Assembly (NCBI GenBank): GCA_028565635.1
Contig: JAOXYB010032842.1
Coordinates: 1 to 14,357 of the forward strand
Origin: Phoronis ovalis
Taxonomy: Eukaryota > Phoronida > Phoronidae
DNA: 14,357 bases
Direction: 5' to 3'
Shown here: positions 7,201 through 14,357 of the stretch, one piece after another
Numbering within the stretch: position 1 is the stretch's first letter
Layout: the number at the start of each line of letters is the position of its first letter
Position numbers and translations under genes: made by a program
The notes under the pieces: generated by a model
What the model saw: only the letters and a program-made list of their open reading frames with translations
Database searches by the model: none
What the model was told of the DNA's origin: nothing

Positions 7201-9137
7201 AGCAAAGATGACGGCTGAGGTACTGTATTACTATTACTTACCATAATATAAGAATCTCCAAAAATGTGATTTTCGGTTTCTTAAACCATTTCTCGGGGGT
7301 TTTTTTCAAAAAATGAACTTGAAAAAGCAAACAAATTTTTGGATAGCAAAAATTCTTCGAGGGTCTGATTTCAAATGTTAAAAGTAGGCTGGCAACAGGT
7401 GTGTCTCGGTGTAAATTACCATGGGTGAGACAATCTCAACAACCAGCCTAAACATATTTTCTAAATAGCTTATAATATCAGTGTGTAGGCTCTGTGGCAT
7501 ACTAAAATATGTTTGGGTAGATAACTGGCGACTATCTTCTAAGTCTGTCCTTAGTAGTTTAAAGACAAGGAGGTGTGCTATTGTTACGTGATGCATCTGA
7601 AACAGCTAGCAGTGAACGCTACATATCACTATCCTAATCTTAACTAGTAAAAACTGGCCCGAGTTGAAAAACAATTGGTTTTAGTAACAAAAGACTTGTT
7701 TATGTCCATTTTGAGAGGCTCTTTAAGGCTAAGCTAGACCCTTGTCACTATTTAAATAAAAGTTTGTGAAAAATCTGCATTACAATTTTTTCACACAGAC
7801 TTGATTTTTTTAAAACTGTAATTCAAGCTGGTATTTTCAAACTATTGTATAAAATGTTTGAAATTTAATTAGCGTTTAATGACACCCTATAAAAATCATT
7901 AGGTACATCCTACAGGAAAACCCAGTAGATCAAATTCTTGCTAACTGTATTTTTAGCAAGTAAACAATACTATTATAATCATAATTTGTTATAGACTTTT
8001 TAAATTGTTTACTAGCAAATAAAAAAATTACCTTTTAAACATTAATCAACAATTCAAAGATTATTCACGGTATTTACAATTTGGTCATAACAGATAATGC
8101 GGGTATCATTTACTTCTTAAAAACGTAGTTAGCTTGAATTTAGATCCGCAGGATTTTCATGTAGTATGTACCTTATGATTTTTATGAGGTGTCATTAAAT
8201 GTTAATTAAATTCACGCGTTGCACACTCGAGTCTAAAAATATCACCATGACATAAAGTTTCAGAAAACATTTTGTTTGCATGAAAAAAAGGGTGATGTGG
8301 ATTTTTCACAAATTTTTATTTGAATGGGAACAAGGGTCTAGCTTAGCCTTAATCAAGTTTTCGAAGAGCTACTGTCATAAGATTAGACAATCAGTGGGTT
8401 GCTACAGTAACTGTTAAAAATAAGTTTGATGTATCAGGATGTTGGTTATAAATTATAAACCATTCCTCCAAAACAGTGCACCATCATCCTCCTGATAGTT
8501 GTCAGTTTTGTGTAGTTGCTAAGAATTAAATTAAGAAACATTCTATATACAATGTATTTATTGTATATTTTTTCTGTTCAGGAAATGGCAAGCGATGAAA
8601 TGAAAAATTTGCGAACTAAATTTACAAAAGACTCCATTGATGACCATCAATTGTCAACAACAGGGGGCACTGTAACAGATCTGCTGAAATGTGGACGCTG
8701 TGGGAAACGTAGTGTTACATATAATCAGGTAAGTCTTGTCCGAAGCAAGGTGCGAGGATTTGGTATACAAGAACTGTTGCTATAGCTAATGAAAAATGTA
8801 AACTTCCTATTTACGAGACATCCCAGTATAGTTGAGTTGTAAGAATCACAACAGGCACATTTTCATCTGTAAATGATTTGTGATTCACAGGATTACTGTG
8901 GCAGTTCTTTATTCTCCATAAGAATAACTGTTCCTCGCTTGTTGCATTCTTTGGTATCAAGATTTATTTAGAACATGTAGAGTACTTTACATAACACCTT
9001 CTGAACATTGATCTTTGGAATCTGCTTAAGTGTATAATTCTTTGTCCTGTTAACAGGTACAAACAAGAAGTGCTGATGAACCCATGACTACGTTCTGCTT
9101 CTGCAATGATTGTGGAAACAGATGGAAATTTTGTTAG
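4293..9137 (+). CDS. TCEA1: Transcription elongation factor TFIIS (S-II, TCEA family)
   Basis: Seen: eight exons, 4293-4361, 5416-5484, 5694-5802, 6115-6327, 6683-6742, 7065-7219, 8582-8728 and 9057-9137, give 300 residues ending in TAG. The start ATG is the first in frame. Domains: N-terminal TFIIS/LW domain (residues 1-82, with [14 protein letters not shown]), a serine- and asparagine-rich linker (83-135), the Pol II-binding central domain (about 136-250, [12 protein letters not shown] and [14 protein letters not shown]), and a C-terminal zinc ribbon (Cys262, 265, 290, 293) whose acidic hairpin [10 protein letters not shown] keeps Asp281-Glu282; it ends GNRWKFC. Known: TFIIS enters the pore of backtracked RNA polymerase II and its Asp-Glu pair stimulates transcript cleavage so elongation resumes. 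Human TCEA1 is 301 residues. Inferred: a full, functional orthologue; whether it matches TCEA1, 2 or 3 cannot be told and invertebrates often have one gene. The fifth intron is U12-type. Introns 1 and 6 carry mobile elements. Confidence 0.93.
4413..4789. mobile_element. GC-ended inverted-repeat element in TCEA intron 1
   Basis: Seen: the left end 4413-4432 reads GCCCCTGGGGGGGTACTGAC. The right end, on the opposite strand from 4789 to 4771, reads GCCCGGGGGGGTACTTGAC. These inverted ends enclose about 340 bases that contain the 16-base core repeats described separately. The GC-rich ends stand out from the AT-rich intron. No transposase frame is present, and I could not settle a target-site duplication. 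Inferred: a MITE-like non-autonomous element. The family is not identified. Confidence 0.55.
4495..4729 (+). repeat. Eight degenerate copies of ATTTACCACAGGGTAT
   Basis: Copies start at 4495, 4535, 4566, 4599, 4631, 4649, 4682 and 4714. Consensus ATTTACCACAGGGTAT, with variants such as ATTTACGACAGG and ACTTACCACAAGG. Five of the seven steps are 31-33 bases. One is 40 and one is 18. The spacers are T-rich and differ from each other. This is a decayed minisatellite inside the inverted-repeat element, which probably expanded within it. Confidence 0.75.
4790..5415 (+). other. TCEA intron 1, distal part
   Basis: Follows the inserted element up to the TTTCGTAG acceptor at 5408-5415. A 61-codon frame on the minus strand has no family resemblance. 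I see no coding, RNA or repeat signal. Confidence 0.5.
5803..6114 (+). other. TCEA intron 3
   Basis: A 312-base intron, donor GTAACA, acceptor ATTTATAG, phase 1. It splits a codon so that the terminal G joins AT to make Asp83. AT-rich; nothing else seen. Confidence 0.7.
6328..6682 (+). other. TCEA intron 4
   Basis: A 355-base phase-1 intron with a perfect GTAAGT donor and a TTGTAG acceptor. I see nothing else in it. Confidence 0.7.
6743..7064 (+). other. U12-type (minor spliceosome) intron in TCEA
   Basis: Seen: the donor at 6743 reads GTATCCTT, the U12-type 5' consensus and unlike every other donor in the window. TTCCTTAAC, the U12 branch-site consensus, lies at 7046-7054, about 11 bases before the end of the CAG acceptor at 7062-7064. 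This is the short distance typical of U12 introns. The splice is phase 1, between Glu173 and Phe174, and restores [17 protein letters not shown], which lines up without gaps on the TFIIS central domain. Using the other AG, at 7074-7075, would create a TAA stop. The minor spliceosome must therefore operate in this organism if this gene is functional. Confidence 0.9.
7046..7054 (+). promoter_or_regulatory. U12 branch-point sequence TTCCTTAAC
   Basis: Exact match to the minor-spliceosome branch consensus TTCCTTRAY. The expected branch adenosine is 7052 or 7053. There is no long polypyrimidine tract between it and the acceptor, also usual for U12 introns. Confidence 0.88.
7220..7722 (+). other. 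TCEA intron 6, proximal part
   Basis: From the GTACTG donor to the left edge of the palindromic element. A 72-codon minus-strand frame here has no recognisable content. Nothing else seen. Confidence 0.5.
7723..8352. mobile_element. TTAA-flanked palindromic (foldback) element in TCEA intron 6
   Basis: Seen: both edges carry TTAA (7723-7726 and 8349-8352). Inward from each, on opposite strands, is the same start GGCTAAGCTAGACCCTTG, and similarity continues for roughly 240 bases. Inner blocks also match: TTTAATGACACC, AAAAATCATTAGG and GGTACAT near 7874-7907 pair with the reverse complement of about 8166-8205. The element is thus nearly one large inverted repeat of 622 bases, with a short AT-rich centre. 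It has no transposase frame. Inferred: a non-autonomous DNA element. TTAA duplication is typical of piggyBac, but the ends do not begin with the usual CCY/CCC, so the superfamily is open. It lies within the intron and does not touch the splice sites. Confidence 0.8.
8729..9056 (+). other. TCEA intron 7
   Basis: A 328-base phase-0 intron inside the zinc ribbon, with a GTAAGT donor and TTAACAG acceptor. Nothing else seen. Confidence 0.7.
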
Positions 9138-9339
9138 GATTCCATAATGGAAACTGTGGTGGATATTATTTGAAAGATGATGTTCAAATGTAATGCTGCA
9201 TTGTTTAAAACCTCAAAAGGACAGTGATGACAGGACCGAACAAAAGGCACTGTTGATGTAGACTCTGTAGTATGTAAATGTTGTATATCTTGCATGTGCA
9301 TTACTCTCAAGATGAAATGTGTCAAGGTTGGCGACATAC

Positions 9340-9516
9340 ATGCACCCCACTGATGTTTCCTTATTTCATAAATCATCAGACCGTAAAAAGGCATGTACAA
9401 AGGAAATTCACAAACAATTTTGTTTCTGAACCTGTTGTTCATTAATATAAATTCGCTTTGTGCGAGTCATCATTGTCTGACCAGGCAGCAAATAAGGAAA
9501 CATCAGTGGGATGCAT
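9340..9516. repeat. Inverted repeat in the TCEA 3' region
   Basis: Arms 9340-9366 and 9490-9516 match in opposite orientation over 27 bases with one mismatch (core CACTGATGTTTCCTTATTT). Further short blocks, TCAGAC and ACAAAG, repeat at matching offsets inward, so the symmetry decays toward a centre near 9428. Either an old foldback element or a long RNA hairpin in the TCEA 3' UTR. Confidence 0.75.
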
Positions 9517-9624
9517 ATTTGTCTCAGACTAAATGAAATGTTACAAAACTGCTCGACTTGCTGAAACTTAAGATACAATATGCAGTACAAACTGTAATAA
9601 GAAAATTGAGCAAATGAGAGTGAT

Positions 9625-9630
9625 AATAAA
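9625..9630 (+). terminator. Polyadenylation signal AATAAA for TCEA
   Basis: Canonical hexamer 488 bases past the TCEA stop. I found no exact earlier copy downstream of the stop on this strand. Confidence 0.5.
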
Positions 9631-9739
9631 ACTTTTTTACTAAATCAAATAACTGGATATTAAACAATAGTTCTGTTATTATACTAAATGAAACATAATA
9701 ATATTACTGGTGCAGATTCTGCTATCCAAACAAAATCAA

Positions 9740-9745
9740 ATTTAA
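9740..9745 (-). terminator. Candidate polyadenylation signal ATTAAA for the pseudokinase gene
   Basis: The common variant hexamer on the minus strand, about 200 bases past the stop at 9944. Confidence 0.35.
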
Positions 9746-9943
9746 TAATCGTTGGGAATGTTTCTGAAAAATGAGGGGGGGTATTTTTTATGTATGGATA
9801 TGAAAAGTGTCGTCCCCCATATATTAGTTTTGGAACAGCACTAGTAGGATTCGTACAAAGTTGAACATCATATACTTAATCAACTGTTGTCTACTTGATA
9901 GGTAAATGGTGCATGTGCATAGGATGTACTCTTTAGTTTCCAT

Positions 9944-10655
9944 TTAAGAACCTTCATCATGATCATTAGATAAATTATTGCCTGGAAAAACAAGAGTGGC
10001 ATATTTTACATTCGTGGCATTAGCTTCCAAGTGGGTATTAAAGTTCTCCTGCATCAAGCATTGCTCCGTATGGCTGGTTTTGTTCTCTTCTGTTGCTTGA
10101 TTTGGAGTTAACAAATCATTTTCTGTCCTCTGTAAATCAGATTTGTCACCAGTTACACTTGATTTCACCAACTGTGTAGATTGTTTTTCATCTGTGTGTA
10201 CACGAGGTAGAGGGCAGGTCTTCCTTTGGGGAGAAGATATTGCACTTGCTGCTTTAACATCACTATCCAAGCATGTATCGTATATATTAGTAGAAGCTTG
10301 CTCCTCTGTGTGGTTGATAGCATCATACATATTGTCACTCTCATTGTCCCTAACATCACAGTATGGAGGCATTTGATATGATTCAGTAAGAGGTTCTGAA
10401 GGAAGTTTAGAATGCATTTTGTCATATTCTCCAAATATAGCACCGTTTGCATAAAACACCATATTTTCTTCTAATCGCTCATCAAAACTTGGATGGTAAT
10501 CTTTACAAGTTGTACTACTGGAATTATAATTAACATGACTGGCACATGTTGATTGTGCAAAGTGAAGGTTAACTGTATCGATGGATGTGTTACAATAGAT
10601 ATTACTCCGGCACATGTTGGCAAATTCTTTCAGGAGAGCAGATTCAAATGGTTCC
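9944..10655 (-). other. C-terminal tail exon with phosphotyrosine docking motifs
   Basis: The single last exon codes for 236 residues. After the end of the kinase fold it is polar, rich in Ser, Thr, Asn and acidic residues, and looks disordered. It holds a series of tyrosines in acidic or SH2-type contexts: VFYANG (pYxN, Grb2-like), GEYDKM (YxxM, PI3K p85-like), PPYCDV, NMYDAI, NIYDTC and, 16 residues before the end, NVKYATLVF, which fits the ITIM pattern VxYxxL. Receptor and docking tyrosine kinases often carry such tails. Which sites are phosphorylated, and by which kinase, is not shown by the sequence. Confidence 0.7.
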
Positions 10656-13600
10656 CTGATAATAGAAAAATAGACAAGGGCATAGTTTAACGTTTGTCAT
10701 GGACATGGACTGTTATTCAAGGTTTAAACTGAAACTTTTAAATGACTCTAAACAATTGCTGGCCACAATTCCTTTTATAGTGTACTTCCTAATTGGTTCG
10801 ATCCTTGCTAAACATAGGAGACTGTTATGTCATCTATAACAACTGCAGTTATGCAGGTAAAGTAAACAATAACATAAATGTATTCAATCATATCAGAAAA
10901 TCCTACCTGGACCTCATGCATTCCTGCAGAAGTTTAAGTGATGGACGTTTGATTCTTTCTCGCCAGCATTTCTTCAAGACTATATACAACCAATCGGGGC
11001 AATAAACTGGCTGGGGTGGGTGCAGCCCAAGTAAAAGGTTATGGTGGAACTGTCGGGGGATAAAGAACAAGTCATTAAAAGACACGGACTGATATTTAAT
11101 AGCTCCACTACTGCCAAATAAGGCCTCCGAATCAAAACAAGCCTGTAAATACATTGCAAAAGTACATTTTACGAAGTATGTAGAACATACTTTATGCTAT
11201 AGAAATCTGGGGTAATACTGGTTCCATTCTGCAATCACCATATTGCAACCACCAGTATATATTTTATGAGAACATGATATTTTTACAAGTATAGTAATCT
11301 TACCACTTCTCTATCTTGGGGACAGTCAGGATATGGTACAATTTTTCTGTACAAGGAGGTATTGCAACTAGATGATTGGTTGTATTGAACTTGTAGGGTA
11401 TACAGCATTTGCCAAAAAACCATGCTGAGACTGTACACATCACTTGCTGTTGTATAAAATGCAGGCTCCAACAAAACTTCAGGTGCAGCCCTGTACATAA
11501 AGTAATCTTAATGTTTACGTTACTGAACTACTAATGTCATGAATGGTGACTATGCAGTGACTTGTATGTCACATTGTGTTGCACGTACATGTTGAAGCAG
11601 TTTTCGAATTTGACTTACTGACAGTAGATTCAATATGAAGCTTTTAATACTGGCTTTCTTTCGTTAATATTTGTTTCTCCTCTCCAGGCTAAAGAAAACT
11701 AAATTTTAAGTACCCTTTGTAGGGTCACTATGTTGTCCACATTTGCTACTTGTGTTAGAAGCACTGACACAAATGTTGTCTAAGTTTTTACAAGTATGTA
11801 ATTTACATCCTAAATTAGTTGAGAAGTGTTATAACTTGTATCTTATTATATCTTGTTTGAAATAACACTGTAATTTTCACATCGTTTACTTACCATCGTA
11901 TAGCATCTAGCGGGACTTCCTTTGCTTTGATAGAAGCCGCATCTTTCTCTAACATTCCACTAAACAACAACTGACTACGTGCAAAACGTCCCAACCTCAC
12001 CTTTGGCCCGTTCTGTAAATAAGGTAGTTATATCTTGACGTGTCTATATACTTTGTAAAGTAGTAATTACACTACATCACACATATGTTTGATAACAATT
12101 CAGATAATAAACTAAGGCTTCCAGTATTTAGTTTACAGATCATATATTCTAGGAAAGAATCCAGATAAATAAATATATTCCAAAGATGTGGACAATTGTC
12201 AGAGTGTGGTACAAAAGCTTGATCAAGGACAATGCAAGCAATTTTTATAAACTAGATATAAAACTGGGTCTGCCACAGGTAAAAATAGGTAGAGGAATAT
12301 GCTAAAAAAGTAAAGCAATTTTAATGCACATATTATGAGGATTGAGTAAAAAGGAGTGTAGACATAACCAACGTACAAACTATTTATAATTATATACAAA
12401 AGTAAAAATTGTAATAATTTGCAGCACACCTCACATAGATCGACATAAACCCATTCAGCTTTGAGATCGCAATGCAGTATGTTTCTTGAATGTAGAAATG
12501 TGACAGCATCACAAAGTTGAGCCATACAGCCAACCAATATGTCTGTATTCACAAGCTCCACATTATCGTGGCTGTCAAGGATGTACTCTAAAATATTCCT
12601 GGAGGATGGGCATTCTGAAATCTGTAAAATTAATTCATCATGTATAGAGCATTGCAAATTTTTACATAATAACAAGCACATTCTTGCAGCAGGATTCAAG
12701 AAATTTAATTATAGACAACATTCTGCCAGGTTGTGATTATAAGATTTACCTCTAGATAGAAACAATGTTGTTGTTCAAGCTAAAAGAAATGACTGAATTT
12801 GTGCAGTTGAAGTGATTTAACAAAATTACAAAAATAATGAACATTGGAAAGTACATTATGTTATATCTGTATGCAAACGATAACCAGATATGATTCAATT
12901 TTGCATTTTAAAAAATAGAATTAACAAGATTCACTTTTGACAAATTAATAGAATATTTTAATCGCACTAGCTATGAATTACCAAATTGTATTGATGAGAT
13001 GATAAAAATCAGAAAGCGCATAAACAGGGAACTTGGATATCAATGGAAATCAGAGTAGATTAATTAGTTTCATATTTAATAACCACTTAATTAGTGATTA
13101 AGGTTTACTGTATATGACATATTTATTAGTTATATGTTGGTTAGGTTAAGAATACTTTGGTTTTAATATATAACGATTACTTTTGTTACAAAGTTATAAA
13201 CCTTAAAAAATTCTGAAAAGTTTTAATCACTTACTATCTGAAAGTAGGTGGAACCTAAGCGGGGAGTCTCAAACACTCGACAAACATTTTCATGCTTTAT
13301 TGACAGTAATTTTGTACGCAAATCTTCATCTTGTCGAGAATTTTTTCTTTCAACTTCTTCAACAAACACTTTTGTCCTAACCTATGAACATTATGTTATC
13401 ATAAATCTAAACATACACATAAGTTAACAAGTTTCAGACTGATTAAATGATAGAAATCTTTTAAAAGACTTGTAGCACATATGTTGTTGAACATTAGGTT
13501 CCCACTCATGAGGTAATCACTTAATATACTGTGCCAATTAAATGAAACAATCAACTTTATACAATGTCTTTAACAATAAATTTTTATATCATAATGGGAT

Positions 13601-14174
13601 ACATTATATAAGTTGGAAACTCTATGATGCCTATCCACAACACTTCCGTTTTCATTTAACAAAGTTAATGATGTGTTCACCTGTAAACTGTTATTTAGAC
13701 ATGTTGCTCTTGAGAGTTCTGTTGCATAATCATGACAGTCCACAGTATCAGGCATCTCCAGTAGTTTAGTGTTGTTTATCTTGTTATGATATATTCTCTC
13801 AGTTGTCACAAGATCAGCTTCCGATGATAACATTGCTTCTATCACCACTTCATTATAAGGCTCTAAACGCTGAAATATATAACTTAGAATTGAAATAAAA
13901 ACAATATGCTGCTGTAGGGCATAACTAATATTTTACGTATACATTTTTAGATTCAATTATTCTAGATTTAATACTTGTTTTTAAAATTCACAATTTATGG
14001 GGTCACAGGACAAAAATATAACAAATCACTTCAAATGTAGCAAAGGAAATGCTCGCTTGCCCATCAGTTTTGACATATTTTCTAGTATGATTTAATTTCT
14101 CTTTGTCTTTCACACACTTACTATTATTGTTCCTTGTTTGATAAATGAGCAGCCTCTATATATGATACACATTG
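9944..14174 (-). CDS. Tyrosine-kinase-like pseudokinase with tyrosine-rich tail (3' part of gene)
   Basis: Seen: minus-strand exons 14174-14122 (tentative), 13869-13681, 13381-13235, 12621-12430, 12012-11894, 11490-11304, 11142-10907 and 10655-9944, all with GT-AG borders and matching phases, give about 611 residues to a TGA stop. A protein-kinase fold can be followed from the N-lobe (VRTKVFVEEVE, IKHENVCRVFE) through FLHSRNILHCDLKAEW, KVRLGRFARS, IRWAAPEVL, TTASDVYSLSMVFWQM and CWRERIKRPSLKLLQ. The RW-(A)APE segment, SDVYS and CW....RPS are of tyrosine-kinase type. The HRD motif is HCD, its Asn is Trp, and the DFG position reads RFA. Known: HRD Asp is catalytic, HRD Asn and DFG Asp bind metal. 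Inferred: without both metal ligands it is probably inactive and serves as a scaffold or regulator. No membrane segment is in the window, so receptor or cytoplasmic type is open. The family is not identified. Confidence 0.78.
11491..11893 (-). other. Pseudokinase gene intron within the activation segment
   Basis: A 403-base phase-2 intron (donor GTAAGT, acceptor TGTACAG) that splits the Trp codon just before AAPE. No other content seen. Confidence 0.7.
12013..12429 (-). other. Pseudokinase gene intron after the catalytic loop
   Basis: A 417-base phase-0 intron, donor GTGTGC (weak), acceptor TTTACAG. Reading through it continues in frame for about 69 codons of hydrophobic, low-complexity sequence. 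That makes intron retention possible but looks non-functional. Confidence 0.6.
12622..13234 (-). other. Pseudokinase gene intron before the hinge
   Basis: A 613-base AT-rich intron with a GTAAGT donor and TTTTACAG acceptor. No coding or repeat signal noticed. Confidence 0.6.
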
Positions 14175-14357
14175 CTAGGAAATATCTTTTTCAGAGACAG
14201 AAAACTGGATATACAGATAAGAAAAACAATCTGTATACCACAAAATTTCAGAAACAGATTCTAATTGCAGTATGTTCGTACCCTAGCCTGTGTACAGGCT
14301 GAGGAAGGACCCCTGAAAGGACTAATTATATATAAGGATTTAATATATTGATACTTG
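14175..14357 (-). other. Upstream intron or unrecognised exon at the window edge
   Basis: The acceptor TTTCCTAG ends at 14175, so the bases above it should be intron. A short minus-strand open run around 14200-14290 exists, but I cannot link it to any family or to neighbouring exons with confidence. Confidence 0.3.

Larger units (their letters stand above)
9138..9943. other. Convergent 3' regions of TCEA and the pseudokinase gene
   Basis: 806 bases separate the two facing stop codons. The interval holds the TCEA 3' untranslated region with an inverted repeat, a plus-strand AATAAA (9625) and a minus-strand ATTAAA (9740), so the transcripts need not overlap. The minus-strand open frames of 60-102 codons here look like chance frames, and two of them lie over the inverted repeat. 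Confidence 0.55.
10907..13869 (-). other. Pseudokinase domain, exon by exon
   Basis: 13869-13681: LEPYNEVVIEAMLSSEADLV sits where the glycine loop is expected, but the loop glycines are absent. 13381-13235: possible beta-3 Lys in TKVFVEEV; I see no clear alpha-C Glu in EDLRTKLLS. 12621-12430: hinge to catalytic loop, HCDLKAEW. 12012-11894: RFA in place of DFG, then an activation segment of normal length. 11490-11304: WAAPE and the alpha-F SDVYS. After alpha-F comes an unusually long insert of about 50-60 residues, then 11142-10907 with LHPPQPVYCPDWLY and the conserved final Arg of KRPS. The C-lobe structural motifs are kept while the nucleotide- and metal-binding motifs are lost. Confidence 0.7.

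Noticed and set aside
9774-9818. G-run and C-run pair that might form a terminator-like hairpin or a partial copy of the GC-ended element
   Set aside because: Only five or six bases pair, and the flanks do not match the element ends in TCEA intron 1.
10143-10376. Plus-strand open frame opposite the kinase tail
   Set aside because: It is a shadow of the minus-strand tail exon, which has splice-phase continuity with the kinase domain and a sensible stop.
12223-12429. Continuation of the kinase catalytic-loop frame past 12430
   Set aside because: The frame stays open but the residues become low-complexity and hydrophobic. Splicing at 12430 to 12012 gives the expected ENGPKVRLG segment in phase.
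12614-12621. Second acceptor ATTTCAG inside the kinase exon starting at 12621
   Set aside because: Using it would shift the phase relative to the previous exon, which ends in phase 0.

Overview
The window is animal nuclear DNA: AT-rich, with split genes and GT-AG introns of about 160 to 1360 bases, and no bacterial-type operons. I rebuilt four protein-coding genes by joining exons by eye. None of them shows as one long open frame. ITGB1BP1 (ICAP-1), TFIIS of the TCEA type, sphingosine-1-phosphate lyase and a tyrosine-kinase-type protein together point to a metazoan. Protein divergence and intron size suggest an invertebrate, possibly an early-branching one such as a sponge. That last point is a guess the sequence cannot settle.

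Layout. (1) 285-828, plus strand: the last two coding exons of sphingosine-1-phosphate lyase (SGPL1). (2) 1319-3927, minus strand: a complete five-exon ITGB1BP1 gene of 195 residues, convergent with SGPL1. (3) 3928-4292: a 365-base gap between two start codons facing away from each other, probably a shared promoter. (4) 4293-9137, plus strand: a complete eight-exon TFIIS (TCEA) gene of 300 residues, with one intron that has textbook U12-type (minor spliceosome) signals. (5) 9944-14174, minus strand: the 3' part of a gene for a tyrosine-kinase-like protein, convergent with TCEA. Its HRD, DFG and glycine-loop motifs are degraded, so it reads as a pseudokinase. Its 236-residue last-exon tail is rich in tyrosine docking motifs, including one ITIM-like site.

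Repeats sit in introns and 3' regions: a 220-base TA-flanked inverted-repeat element in ITGB1BP1; a GC-ended element in TCEA intron 1 with eight copies of a 16-base core, mostly about 32 bases apart; a 622-base near-palindromic element with TTAA on both sides in TCEA intron 6; and a 27-base-arm inverted repeat downstream of the TCEA stop. The genes have separate roles (lipid catabolism, integrin signalling, transcription elongation, tyrosine-kinase-type signalling) and I see no single pathway joining them. The most unusual item is the pseudokinase with its docking tail.
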